From: Akebia trifoliata | Taxonomy: Eukaryota; Streptophyta; Magnoliopsida; Ranunculales; Lardizabalaceae | DNA length: 64,000 nucleotides | Assembly: GCA_017979445.1 (NCBI GenBank) | Contig: CM030708.1 | Coordinates: 30,723,613 to 30,787,612, forward strand | Direction: 5' to 3' | Part shown: positions 32,248 through 44,920 of the stretch, piece after piece | Position numbering within the stretch: position 1 is the first letter of the stretch | How the letters are laid out: the number at the start of each line of letters is the position of its first letter | The notes under the pieces: generated by a model | Told to the model about the DNA's origin: nothing | Database searches by the model: none | Seen by the model: the letters and a program-made list of their open reading frames with translations, nothing else | Translations under genes and position numbers: made by a program

Positions 32248-34576
32248 ACACATTGTCAAGAGAAAATTTAGTATGAGATAGAATTGTATTAGTGGAAGTA
32301 TAGGTCATATCTACAAAGCCAATAATAAAGCTTTATCCCAAAGATTTGGGTTGACTGATTAAGCCAATTTTATTTTTCTATTTCACTCTATCCAAAGCCA
32401 AATCTTCTACTATTTTGAGTAATTAAATAGAATACATGATATTGTAGTTCAAACATGATATTGGCATGACTTTTAGAAAAACACAGTGGGTTCACATCAA
32501 GATGTATATATCATGCTTTTTATAAGGTTGATCTCTAGCGAATGGATCGGAAAAAAAAAAACTTAACTAAAATATCTCCTTAATAGTAAAGAAAGTTGGG
32601 TTAAGAAAAAGGATCAGAGATTTGTTGTTTTGAGTTTTATGTGCTAAGCCGATGAACCAATGGCATGCCACCACATGTACAGAAAAACTAGTAAAATCCA
32701 AGCACTTAAACCACTCAAAAAATTTCTTCTGAAATTCACTCTCCACTAACCAATCACAATTGCTTTTTCAATACACATGGTAGATTGCGATTGGTTCATC
32801 ATCTTAGCACATAAAATTCCGAACAACAAATCTTTGATCGAAGAAATGCTACTTAAGATGTGGAACAAAGATTTGCTTTTTCAAAACTTATATGATAATT
32901 AAGCCGAGGAACCAATGGCACGGTGCCATGTGTATTGAAAAAAGAGAGTAAAATCCAATCTCAGCATCCACAATGAATTTGTTAATAGGTCTGTTAGCAT
33001 CAGATCCACTAACTTAAATTTAACTAAAGCATATATCCACTCCAATGAACATGCTAACTTATGTTTTAAGTATATCAAATGCTAATGTGTGTGCTAATTG
33101 TAACTAGCAGTTTGGCTAACCACATGAGCTTACTAATGTGTTTGGTTTTGAAAACAATGACTACTTTATAAGTTTATAATTTTAATATATATAAAAAAAA
33201 AACTTACAGTTAGAAAAAGTGGTCAACATGTGTAGAGTAGTGTGTACATTGAAATTATTAAACTTGTAAAATAAAATTTCTTATTAAAAAGTTGCTAACA
33301 TGTGATAAAGGTGCCAACATGGCACCTTTAACATGTAGATTTTAACATCTTCATTGAGATACTCTAATCCGCTCATAAATTTAGTCTCCACTAACCAATC
33401 ACTATTACTTTTTTAATACACGCCATAGAACTGAATTAGAAGTATGCTTAAGAGGTATATCTCTCAAAGTAATCCAAGGGCTGATCAGGTGACTGTCCCC
33501 AATCCTCCTTTGATGTTAGTAACCCTCATCTCTTGAAGCTTCCATAATAAATTTTAGAACACTACGAAAATCTATAAATTTAAAGGATGATCGTCCACTT
33601 ACTTATGCAAGAATATATTAAATTAGTTTTTATATTTCAACATTAATAAAAATATTTTATTTTAATTTATTCTCCAAAATATTATATATAGTTGAATAGT
33701 TGGCCGAGTTTTCTAACCGTTATTATTAATTTTCAAGCTCACTCGCAAAAGTTGACAAGTTGTGATTCATTAATTTTCCAAGTTGATTTGGTGACTTATT
33801 GGTGCTATCAAGTTAGGTGGCTGATTGTCCACAACAAAATCCAATCAAGTTGACTTTGAATTTTGAATTGACCCATGAGCATAGTCGCAAAATTCTCTGA
33901 ATTTTAAAAAAAAAATCATAAAATTCTCCGAATTAATGGTAAGCTTACTAATTTGGCAAATTGAAGAATTAATAAACCTTTCTTTCAAGTGCCGAATAGC
34001 AAACTCCTTTGATCGGGCAAGTCAAGTTGTTAGAGATGCTCATCAGGTATGCCCATTAGTAGAGCTCGTTAGTTAAGCTCTCCAGGTAAGAGCATTATTA
34101 TAGCTGTTAAAATCAGGTTTCTAACAGAGGCTCTTACTCAAGCAACAATTCTCTTTAAGTCAAGAAATTCGCACTTTCATTGTTCAAAGTGGTATCGAGA
34201 CCATTACCGAGATAGATCAAGTGGCAAGCGACGATCCCTCAAGTAATCATAGAATACGGTACTAGTTTTACCTTTCACCTCCAAATTTTTAGTTTCTTCA
34301 GCATTTAAGGATCAAGAAGAAGATAGGATGTAGAAAGAGGTTGAATTCAACCTATTAGCATTTAATTTTTTCAAAAAAAATTCAATATCAATAGCATCCG
34401 ATAAGAGCCATCACATATTATCGTCGAATTTAATAGCTTTTTACGTAGTAGAAGATGGTAGGTTTTAATAACAAATTCAATAAAATATTTTATATAATTA
34501 ATCTCTAAAAAAGTTTCGATTTTTTTACGAAACGTTCCTAAATTAACCGAATTGAACCCTCATCGAATTCGAACTT
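32248..34576. other. Duplicated intergenic block
   Basis: Homologous in long stretches to 47,200-48,600 and 50,200-52,200 (for example GGGCTGATCAGGTGACTGTC at 33,480 and 47,922). It includes an extra tract around 32,650-33,450 with direct repeats of AACCAATGGCA. No gene. Confidence 0.6.
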
Positions 34577-35175
34577 TGTTATTGTTGGAGTATGACTCAA
34601 ATTCAATTAGGTTATGTCCAAATGTGTGTATTTTTTTGTCAGTCCAAGATAATTTAAGTTGGACTTGTAACTTATGTAAGTGGCCTACTTTGTGGTACTT
34701 CTAAAAGGATGGAGTTTTATTCTCTTTTGTAAGAAATTTAGTTTCAAGTTTAAATTTTTTCTAGAGAAGAGAGTAGAGGAAGAGCGAAAATCCAAGAGAA
34801 AAGAAGTTGAGAAATTTGAGAAGATTGAGATTTAAAAGAATGTGACACTGACTAATAGAGGTGACTCCTTGTATCGATTTGCCCCATTTTTTTCATAGTG
34901 AAGTCGAACTCCAATACTCATAACTCCGTGGACGTTGCTTTTAAGTGAATCATATAAAATCTCGTGTTGTGGGCATTGTGTATTGTATTCTTACTCTTTC
35001 TCTATGTGATTATTTATCTTTTTTGCATTTACTATTATTAGTTAGATTTACTCTTCATTATCATTATCAAACAAGATTTTGAAAAATGTGACATACAAGG
35101 TGTTTGGTGAAATACCCAATACAAGTTTCATTAAATTACTAAATAAACTTTATAAAGTTGTTCACATACACAATA
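34577..35175 (+). mobile_element. Solo-LTR-like insertion
   Basis: About 600 bp starting TGTTGGAGTATGACTC, inserted into a duplicated block. The uninterrupted counterpart at about 48,596-48,625 reads AACTTGTTACCATGCCCACG, while here AACTTTGTTAT and ACTATGCCGACGAG are separated. No internal coding region. An inverted diverged copy is at 2,840-3,420. Confidence 0.6.
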
Positions 35176-35590
35176 ATTACTATGCCGACGAGTTTCAAAA
35201 CTATGGGATTTTATCTTATGTGAATTATTACACGTTTTAAAATTCCTCTCAAAGATTTTCATGGTTAAATCTGAATTTGAAACTTTTGAGATAGTCATCC
35301 AATTACAAAACCACAGACCGAAACTTGTTTTTTAAGAAGTGTTTGTGGAGGATTTTGATTTTGAAAATCTGATGAGGCCAAGAAATCTGAAGGGTTGTAA
35401 TGTTATTTTGCCAATTAACATGGGTATAGGTGTCGTACGCTTGATTTGAGAGAGAGAGAGAGAAAGAGAGAGCACCTTCAGATCATAAAAATGAAATCAA
35501 TCACAATATTTTATTAAAGCCACTTTTATTATATGTTATAATGCATAGTTGGAGGATTTGAGCTCCAGTTATTCACACATGATTTTGGCA
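35176..35590 (-). pseudogene. Orphan 3' flank of a lost inhibitor copy
   Basis: Matches the downstream flanks of copies D and E (48,610-48,990; 52,210-52,820): TTTCAAAACTATGGGATTTT, a GA run, then CAATCACAATATTTTATTAA. The match stops at about 35,560, just before where the inhibitor exon 2 would begin. An eighth copy was probably present and deleted. Confidence 0.6.
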
Positions 35591-35992
35591 TGACTTCTAA
35601 TAAATCTTGATAGAAGAAAATTATGACTTTTTTAATGCAAATGCCCCTGATTTTTGGAATTAATAACTAAAATACCTTCATAATATTTGACTTTTAGGAT
35701 TAATTCCTCTTGTTTAAGGGTCATTACCACATTCTAAAACTCCTAAACTACATTTCATCAGATACCTTATCTTACAGTTTCTAGAAGCATTTTTAAATCC
35801 CAAAGTTGCAAATGTTTTTTCTTTGGTCCAAAGTTGCAATTTCGATTCTTGGCCAAGCCAATTTTAATATCTACGTTTTGATACAAACCCAAAGACTTTT
35901 CTTCTCACCTATCCTTCCACAATGATCTTTGAATAGTGCACGTCTCATGCAAAAATGAAATTATCCTTCTTGAGTCCAGATCATGTACACCT

Positions 35993-36163
35993 GTGGTGGA
36001 GATTGAAACCCTGTCCTCACATTCCAATACGTGCCACGTAAGCCATAATCTAAGAAAATTATGAGAAGGAAATATTTTAGCCTTTAATTTTTAAGATTGT
36101 GCCTTACGTGGCATGTGTTGAGGTGTGGGAGGAGGGTTTCAATCCTCCACCTTAAGTATATAG
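35993..36163. mobile_element. Palindromic MITE
   Basis: Arms GGTGGAGATTGAAACCCT and AGGGTTTCAATCCTCCACC at the ends, with inner arms TGCCACGTAAGCCATAATCT and AGATTGTGCCTTACGTGGCA. Same family as the palindromes at 20,411-20,828. Confidence 0.8.
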
Positions 36164-36614
36164 GAGTATAGGATTCAAACTAATCTTGAGCTAGTCAAAA
36201 CCAAAACTTCAAATTCAAAAATATCAACCGCACATACTATATATATAGATTTTTTTTAATTTAAAAATAAAAAAGCCAAATCTAAGCTTCCAAACTCTCT
36301 CTTTCTCTCAAAGGGGCAGATTTACAATGTGAGCACCTGCCCCACAAGAATTTTCAAAGTTTAGACTAGTGACTATTGTGACAGATTTTAGCGATGGATA
36401 AGAAAATCTAAAATTATTGCCCTCATAAAAATAAAAAAATTCACTCTTAACTGTTCCCACAAGTAAAAACTTCACTCTTAATTGCCCCTACAAATTTTTT
36501 TCTACTCATGATTGCCCCCGCATGGGCAAAATCCTAGCTCTACACCCGCCCTGTCTCACAACAAGAAATACATCTAAATGTTGGTGTCAGGCTAACCAAA
36601 ATTAAAGAAGAATA

Positions 36615-36780
36615 ATACCGGAGTGGCTTTAAAATTGACATTAATCCACACTTTGCTGACATGGCTGTGTGCACGGAATTATAGATGATGAAAAGCATCT
36701 ATGGTTCTTCATGTACACATCTCTACATCAGCAAAGTGTGAATCGATGTCAATTGAAAGTCACTGCAATACGATTCATTA
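36615..36780. mobile_element. Foldback MITE
   Basis: Arms TTGACATTAATCCACACTTT and AAAGTGTGAATCGATGTCAA pair, with inner arms GTGCACGGAATTATAGATG and CATCTATGGTTCTTCATGTA. No target-site duplication resolved. Confidence 0.65.
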
Positions 36781-39371
36781 AGGAATTGTATTTTAACTGA
36801 TAAATGTTGAATAGATGTTATTTACTAGGAAGCTTATGCGATATAATTTGCCAAGACTATGATCACTCTCATGGTTTCAAGAATTGAAAATAGGATCCAC
36901 ACTAGGGGCAGGGTCTTTAAATGTGGCTTTTTTTCTTACCAGGCTTAAAATCATAATCCAAGCTTGGCCTAAACATTGTGTGTCCAAGCCCGACCCGCCT
37001 TTAGTTCTGCCAGACATCAATCAATTAATTTCCTGTAATTTATCCTCAATTTCTAATTTGAAATGTTCTTACTTAATTCAAACATTATGGACTTCTTTCT
37101 AATGAAAAAAATATATATTATTCAAACAAATAATACTAATATCATTTTATGGCAAAAATCCAAAATTACCACTATTGTTTAATTTTTAGATTTAACATAG
37201 AAAAACTATTCCAATTGTAATTTGAACTTATTTTAGTTGGGGCTAAGTTTTGGGCTGGACTGGCCTATTCAAACCCCTCACTTTAGCTCCATTGTACCCA
37301 TGTTATGGGCTCTTCCCAATTTATTAAAATAGGGATAAAACAAATTACCAATCTCATTCCAAATTTTATCATCTCTTTTTTTTCTTTGTTTTTGCTTGCT
37401 AAGCAATTTAATCATCTCTCTATTGAAGACTTAATCTCTAAACTTCAAGAGATCACTGCAACGCATTTTAGTATTTAGTTGAAAAAATGTATGATCCTGA
37501 CGTTAAAACACAAAATTCAATCATATGATTTGTCCTTGGAATTAGTTTCAACAGTAAATATACTATCGAGATATGTATATGTACATGTATAATTAGATAG
37601 AATTTGGATCAAATCCCTGGTGCTAAATGTATCATATGATCTGAGAGGGGTTGAGAGGTTAGGCAGGACCATATTCCACCATAGTTCAACCCTGTGGTAC
37701 CGACAACATTAATCAGCTCAACATAGCTGAGTTGAGCTGATTGCTTATTGGAGTGATATAGTAGAGTAGATGCTTGGGACGAGCTCAGTTATTCCCTTAG
37801 TGGGTTGAGAAAGTATCCTCATAATCTAAGAATGATTGACCATGTCAAGCACGTTCTTTCTCTTTCCTAAATATATAACTTTGTATTTTTAGAGGGCTTT
37901 CCATTAACTAACCTGAAGATCTAGAAGAGGTGGTTGAGGAATGGGATTAACCTATAAGTAAAGGGAGCAGGCTATGGCGTGGAATGTGCACAAAATTATA
38001 GATTATTATTTTCCTCAAGATACATATAAAAAAAAAAAAATCTATGATTATATGCACATTCCACTTCAGTTGAGTATATTTTTTTTTCGAGCCAATTTAG
38101 TATTATTCAATATAGATCTAACAATTAAATCAAGAGTCATGCCAAATTGATTTAAAAACAGTCAAATTCACTCAATTGAAGTGGAATGTGCACAAAACCC
38201 TAGATTTTTTTTCCTTCTGCACCTGGTGGAAAATAATGTATGGTTATGTGTACATTCCGTGACAATTGAGCGTCTTTTTGTTTATGTAAACATTTTAGTA
38301 TTATTCTTAAATCAATGCCAAGCAACATGCCATGTCTTACTGCACATTAGCCTCACCATTATTTAGTTTGTGTTTGGTAACACCTTTGAAGGTTGAAGTC
38401 TGAAGTTTCAAATTGCTTTTTTTTCTTTCTAATTTCTGGTTTAGAACTTCTGGATTCATCCAGCACCCCCCATCGTTGGTTCAAAACATCTGAAATTCTA
38501 TTCTAAAATCTAGAATCTGAAACGAAACAAATGAGATTAAATCTTTTGAAGTCTGAATTTTAAAGTTGGACCACTTCCATTCAAATTTTAGAAGTACTGT
38601 TACCAAACATAAACTCAAAGCCCACTTCTTTATTCATTTTTATTTGCATAAGAAAGCCACCAAACTTAAAAATCTAATAAAAAAATGTAATTGTTTTTGT
38701 ATTCAAATAGCCCAAAGTATTATTGGCCCAAAGAGCCTTGAATCTTTTATAGTCAAACTCCATTTTAAATTACAGATTTAATTATATATTTAAAAATTCA
38801 GATTATATTTGTTTGGAGGAGAGAATTTGTCTCTACTAATAATTTATTCTCTATAAAATCCTATTTTTGTTCTCTGCCATGAAAATCTACTCTTCTTGAT
38901 CATCTGTCCCGATCCCTCCTCCCTCCTCATTTTCTTTAAGAAAGCCTGAATCCATTTCTATAAAAAGCTGAACCCAATTAAGCTACCTCTACCATTTAAA
39001 CTTTCTATTTTAAAATAGAAGACAAAATTACAAATAGGTCAGGCTGGTAGATCTATGGGTCCACCCTTATTTCAAGCATTTCCTCTTAGAAAAGGGACTA
39101 ACTCTTATTGGCCTAAAAATGATTTGCTCTAACTTTATTGAACAATCCCCATACACTATAGGTCGAGCTGGCCAAGCCCGTGTTAAGAAAACATGGTCAA
39201 TTGAAACAAAACAAAAATCATACAGAAAAATACATAGAGTTACACGGTTCTCTCAAGACTGAGGTACATCCAAGAATCACAATGATTTTGCTATAAAGAG
39301 AAAACTTGGATTACAGATTACATCATTTCACCAAAACACGAAATATAAATACACAAGAAAATCTAATTAGG
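36781..39371. other. Non-coding interval with small foldbacks
   Basis: Two short inverted structures around GTGGAATGTGCACAAAA lie at 37,975-38,072 and 38,178-38,270. Small open frames at 36,884, 38,181 and 38,566 are unsupported. No gene seen. Confidence 0.5.
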
Positions 39372-39999
39372 ATTTTACATAATATTAATGAAATAACAAA
39401 AATACCCTTGGGAAAATTTCTTTCGATGGCAAGCCCGCGCGCACCCCCTAACTAGTAAGCTCCGCGCCATGCTTGATTGGCGGGAACACATGACTTCATT
39501 AACAATACCTCCTTATTGACTAATACTATCAAGCTCCGCAAACCAAAACAACCTACCTATTGACACCACTAGGTTTTAGCTTCAATGTCCTCATTCTATG
39601 GCGTCTATCCTCTCTATCCTTCTTGGGGGATGAACATATTAATGTTTTAAAATTGAATACATAAATCGGACAAGGAACATGACATATTGGTCACACAATG
39701 GACCCTGGTTCAATTTGGTTGGATCGATTTACATTTATTAAAAAACTTAAAAATAATTTCATCCTAAATTATGTACTTGGTTATATCCACGAAATGGTGA
39801 TACTAAAAATGAAATCTATGATTTATTGGTCTTACTACCATAGTGCACCATATAAGTAAAAGACCACTTATCTATTTTATTAAAGCCACATTTATTTAAA
39901 TGGAGTACATAGTACATTCATGGGGCAATACTCTTTAACAATAATATTACATTAAAAACTATTTTTTATTAATTTTACCATAAGCTTGTAAAACCTTAA

Positions 40000-40687
40000 T
40001 TAACCGATCACGGGCACTCGTGTTACTATGCCATTGCTATTAACCCAAACCCTAACCCTATCGCAACGGATATCTGGAGTAACAAACGATCCTTCTAACA
40101 CAATAATCGCATTAACAGACGGGTTCTCTCTCTCGATCGTTGCTTCAGCGATAGTCCCCTTGCTCCCCAACCAATTCTGGCCATGCACTCTTACCATCTG
40201 CAATTAATTAACATATATTTAAACATGTATTCTTACACCACACATCTATATATAATTATATATAGATGGTATTTGGAGATCCTAAAGAGATTCAAACATT
40301 TTTTCAATTTATAGGTTAGAAGTTTTGGAATGAGCTGATTTTTTTGTGAAGAAGATCTCTATGATGAGGATATCATCCTCATTGAAATTAGTTATTTCGA
40401 AATTTTTAACCGCATAAAAAGTGATTTACAAAAATCAGGCAGTCAACGATTCTTTAACATGTAAATTAGGGTTAGAAGTTTTAAAATGAGCTGATTTTTT
40501 ATGAAAATGATCTCTTCACCATAGAAATCACCCTCACAAAAAATCAGTCCATTTCAAATCTTCTAACCTTTATTTGAAAAAATGTTGAGTACAATATTTG
40601 ATTTTTTTTTAGGGCTACTAAACGCTTCCCTATATATATAAACTAAAATTTGATCTCAATCTTACCACCACCACATTCAGATGCCAT
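40000..40687 (-). pseudogene. Potato inhibitor I pseudogene, copy C (1-base frameshift)
   Basis: Exon 1 at 40,666-40,687 (MASECGG, donor G|GTAAG) and exon 2 at 40,000-40,197. In the spliced frame exon 2 begins DGKSAWPELVG. The run that is GGG in copies B and G is GGGG here (the CCCC at 40,156-40,159), which shifts the frame and leads to an early stop. The remaining exon (TIAEATIERENPSVNAII ... VTPDIRCDRVRVWV ... RVPVIG) is fully conserved in the other frame. This suggests a very recent mutation or a sequencing error in a homopolymer. The P1 residue would be Pro (VTP|DI), unusual for an inhibitor. An open frame through the region uses an ATG inside the splice acceptor and lacks WPELVG. The intron is 468 nt and holds foldbacks. 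Confidence 0.75.
40310..40575. repeat. Two long-hairpin foldbacks in the intron of copy C
   Basis: Units at about 40,317-40,415 and 40,468-40,568, more diverged members of the family in the intron of copy B. Confidence 0.75.
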
Positions 40688-40752
40688 TTTTTCTCCTCTT
40701 CTCTTTGGCTTTGCTCTTCCTTGTGATTTGAGAGTTCTTGAAAGGGTATGGG

Positions 40753-40760
40753 TATTTATA
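40753..40760 (-). promoter_or_regulatory. TATA box of copy C
   Basis: TATAAATA on the minus strand, 66 bp upstream of the exon 1 ATG, in the shared GGGTATTTATAGAACA context. Confidence 0.75.
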
Positions 40761-41892
40761 GAACAGTATTGTGAGAGCTTATGGTTAGCGTATTTTGACC
40801 AACAAACCGATTTGGTGTTCAAATTTTGTAGGCCATCCTCACCTACTGCTTCTCTTTATTATTATTTTTTTTTCCAATTATTTGGGCTGTACGAAACGTG
40901 AATCCCCTTCCCATCTCACCTTTTAAAAGATTTAGGCATATTTAAACATAACCCTGTATTATCAAAACTGACAACATGTCCCTTGATCTCGGTCTATTCT
41001 TGAAGGTTGAAAGAAAATGACTTAATACCCTCTCCTTGAATCTCTTGCCAAAAACTCTTAAGAGTTTTTTTTTTCCTGAAATTCCATCTTCTTGATGCTC
41101 CTAAACATTTTTTCTTAGCTAAATAGGCTCTTCAACCTCTGTTAAAAGTTATATTTAATCCCTCATTTTGGACCTCATCATAACCTCTCGTTGAAAATCT
41201 TAGATTTTCACCAAATTACTTGTCCTTGAAGTAAGGTTTAAAGAGATAGAATCTTAAGGTCGAATGGTAAAAAATATTTACCTTAGTGACTGAAGATTTA
41301 ATAATTAAATTGAAATAAATGTATGTAGGTCATTTTCAAGGGGCATATCATTGTCTGAAAGAACAGGGGCATCTCAAATATTGAGCAAAACGTGTAGGGG
41401 GTATTACCTAAATCACCCTCAAATTTATTACCAAGCACCTTTTTTTTGACTTACAGGAATTTCTAATATATTGTTCGATTTCAATCTGAACAGACTGAAT
41501 GCTGGGTCGTACACACTAATGGTCTGTTTGGAAAAGCTGTATGCAAAGTTGCTGATGCTGAATTAAGTTGCTGATGCTGAGAGAAAGTTGCTGTTGCTGT
41601 TGCTGAAGCAACTTGCTGAATTAAGTATATTGTTTGGGAACATGCTGTCTAATTGTGCTGTTAAGATGTTAAACTGTTTGGTAACCTGCTGTCTAAAAAT
41701 TGCTGGATGAAATTAAAAATAATATTAAAAAAATATATTAATTTTCTAATAAAAGTAATAATATGTTAACCATAAATATAAACATAGGATTTAATATTAA
41801 AAAATAAAAATAAAAATTCAATTTCATTTTTTCTGTACTAACATATTTAATGTCTATCAAATAAATAATAAATAATTAAATACAATTTTACA

Positions 41893-43228
41893 TCATGTAT
41901 ATATGGCATTATAAATTTGTTGAGCAATCTCATCTCGTATAATATTCATGTCAGCAATCAATTCATCATCAACTTCATTTGGTGTCGTATTAGATGCGCC
42001 TCCTCTATCAATGTCAACATTTTCATCTTCATATTGTGTAAACCAACTATCAGTAACTGATTGTTGTCGGATAAAATTATGTAAAGCCACGCATACGCAT
42101 ACAATACGTATCTGAGTCACAAAAGAATATGAAGCCATCCGTTTCAAAATCGGGAATCGTTTCTTCAGTACACCGAAACAACGCTCAATAACGTTTCTAC
42201 ACGAAGAGTGATAATAATTGAACCATTCCTCCTTTGTTCTTGGCCCATTTCCTCTACGAAAATCATGAATGTGATACCGTGTATTACGATATGGTGCAAG
42301 ATATCCTCGCATATTTTGGTAACCCGCATCAACCATGTAATATTTTCCTAAGACAATAAAGATATTTTTTAAATAAATTTAAATTACCTTAATGGACATA
42401 AAAAATATTAAAAATAAGAAAATAAAATAACATTTCATTACCAGTAGGAGGATGTGGGAAATTCAAACTCGGATCGCTAAGCGCAGATTGAAAGACTCGC
42501 CAATCGTGTGCTGAACCTTCCCATCCAGCCAAAATAAAAGTGAACTGCATGTCAAATGAACAAATAGCCAAAACATTTTGTGTACATTCGGTCTTTTTTC
42601 CTGATCGAAATGGTATTTGTTTGTCAAATGGTATAACTGCAGGTATATGAGTCCCGTCAATTGCACCAACGCAATCCTATTTCATTTAAAAATAAGCATT
42701 AAAAAATTATTATATTATTAATTATATTAATTCAAATATTAAATAATTAATTACCTTAAACCATGGAAAATATCGTCGATTTGCTAATATTTTTGGTGGT
42801 GTGATGCTCAAGTCAGGTGCTTTTATTAAGTCATGGGCAAAACTATATAATGCTTGCAATACGTGATGAAAATATCGACTTATCGTTTCACCAGAATGTT
42901 GGAATCTATCCTGATTATTTCTATTCCTAACATTATGCCCAACTGTATATAAAAAAATTGCAATTTGTTCTTCAACTCTAACCGTTCTACTATCTTGAAG
43001 TAATCCTCTGTCTCTCATAAAATAACATAATCTATTAAAGACATACTTATCCATACGAAAATTGTCATAACAAGGCACTGGGTTGTCTGAATCAAGTATT
43101 TCTCTGACATATGAATCACCAGAAAGTAGTGAAGTTCGACATGGTTGCTTCATGCGTCGATTCCTTGTACAGTAATAATGCCACAGTAAAATAAAGAAGA
43201 AAATCTTCTTCTTTGTACTATCATCCAT
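41893..43228 (-). CDS. PIF/Harbinger DDE transposase
   Basis: Three exons: 42,755-43,228, 42,442-42,676 and 41,893-42,347, giving 387 residues without a stop. Introns have GT-AG ends, and the joins restore conserved motifs (PWFK|DCVGAIDGTHIP; HPPTG|KYYMVDAG). N-terminal helix-turn-helix-like part: VRVEEQIAIFLYTVGHN, SGETISRYFHHVLQAL. Catalytic triad: Asp in GAIDGTH, Asp in GSAHDWRVF, Glu in NVIERCFGVLKKRFPIL. All three are present. Family role: cuts and reinserts the element at TAA/TTA sites, working with the Myb-like partner. The initiating ATG follows directly after an AT-rich leader and leaves a short basic N-terminus. Probably functional if expressed. Confidence 0.88.
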
Positions 43229-43519
43229 CTGTTATTGAATATATGCAAATCACATGATTATAAACATATAACAATTCATAATCATCAAATCATATAGAGT
43301 TTAAATAAAAAATAAAAAATAAAAAATTTAAACACAAACATTCCTACCAATCATAATGTAAAATCATTAAGTAAAAAATGAATTTAAGAATTTAATAATC
43401 TAAAATAATGTCTTCTAACAATTATGATAATAAAAAATAATAATTAATATCACTATTTTATTATAGTATTTAATAAAATTTGTAATTATAAATCTACTCT
43501 ATCATCATAAGATTGTCCA

Positions 43520-44540
43520 TCACGAGATTCCATGAGCCTCTTCAAACTTCATTTTAATCCACTCTGATGCAGACGTACGGTCAATATCCATCAATCCAAC
43601 AAAAATCTCTCTACTAGAAGACTCTTTAAACAATTTGTCAACTAAAAACATCCATACTGGTCCACATCGATCCATGTCATGGAAAGTACTCAACAAGTTG
43701 ATGCATGAGATAATAGAAGTGTCTTTCTTTACGTTCTGCGTCATTTCTTGTTTTTTCAAATCCGCTTCTATACTATCAGCCATCACACAAAGCATTCTAT
43801 GAACTTCAACATCGCCTATTTTTGCATTCCTTTTTGCTTTCACACTTGTGGTAGAAGAGGGGTCAAACTCACTCGATCTCTTATGATGTCTTTTAGGCAT
43901 CTCTTCAACAGATTTTTCAGCTTGATCAATTGAAGTATTTGGTGTTGACCCTTCATTCACATTATCAATATCTGCATCCAAATCATCGAGAGAAACACGA
44001 CTATCTTGCATGATTGAAGAAGACGTCTCGTTTGGGGTCATACAATATTTTCCAGTTGCAACAGTCCCACCAAATATTTGGTCTAATTCATCTTCGTACT
44101 CTAATGCCTTATATCGAAATTGATTGGAATGTTTATTTAACTGAAAAAAGATATAAAACATAATCAGAAAAAAAAATTAACTAACTCATTTAATTTCAAT
44201 TATCATATGAAAAAAAAATTACCAAAACATATGATTTCCATTGTTCATCAGTTGCTTCAAAGGATCCCGTATTCACATCCCATCCTAATCCAGATTTCAT
44301 CCTAAGATTCTTCCATGCTTTCCATCTATCCTTCACGTAATCCCAACGATGCTTGTATTGAACTTTGGTGTAAGATTTTTTTGACTTTTCTTCAAATATA
44401 GTTATAAAATAATCATGTCCTTTTGAAGTTAAACCCCCTCCTCCTTTACCATACTTTTGAACTACTTCAACATAACATTCCACCCAAATTTTATGTATTG
44501 TTGAATCCCAATATGCCTTTACTGCTGGTTGACTAGACAT
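43520..44540 (-). CDS. Myb/SANT-like DNA-binding partner of the Harbinger transposase
   Basis: Two exons: 44,223-44,540 and 43,520-44,140, giving 312 residues. The N-terminal Myb/SANT-like (Myb_DNA-bind_3) domain is about residues 8-115: WDSTIHKIWVECYVEVVQKY, YKHRWDYVKDRWKAWKNL, and WKSYVL joined in frame to LNKHSNQFRYKALEYEDEL. An acidic and Ser-rich linker follows, with a basic PKRHHKRSS segment that may be a nuclear localisation signal. The Cys/Trp-containing C-terminal region is typical of these element-encoded proteins. In this superfamily the Myb-like protein binds element ends and helps import the transposase to the nucleus. I chose the ATG at 44,540 because it starts just before the conserved domain; an upstream open extension lacks an ATG and is hydrophobic. 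Confidence 0.85.
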
Positions 44541-44920
44541 TATCTTGATAAAAACTACAAAAGTAAAATTTAAATTAAAAAAAAAATAAGAAAAAAATAA
44601 GAATAAATTAATCCACACACAAATTTGTCTATGCATCAACCTGACTAAGTTCTTTTTCAACTTACTTGTAGACATGTCACCAAGCATTCTAATTAAAAAA
44701 CTATTGTAACTCAAATATAAAATGAGTTTGCATTTTGTAGGACAGGACTTTGAATTTTCATTGACATATGGAAATTGGATTAAAATATAATTATTATTTG
44801 GATTAAAGGCTTAAAATTCTGTTAAATAATTTAATATTTATGTCCACTTACAATATCAAATATGGACAAAAGATGTATCTTTTAGCTTCTTTGCAAGTTT
44901 TCTGTATTGTTGTGTCAATT

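Noticed and set aside
40000..40203. 67-codon single-exon reading of inhibitor C
   Set aside because: Its ATG lies in the splice acceptor and it lacks the conserved WPELVG part; the frameshifted two-exon model fits the family better.
42463..42669. 68-codon minus-strand frame over transposase exon 2
   Set aside because: Wrong frame; the exon reads DCVGAIDGTH in another frame with correct splice joins.
43748..43933. Plus-strand frame inside the Harbinger element
   Set aside because: Antisense to the Myb-like gene.
44541..44714. N-terminal extension of the Myb-like protein
   Set aside because: It opens at a TTG, is Phe/Leu-rich and precedes the conserved domain; the ATG at 44,540 is the better start.
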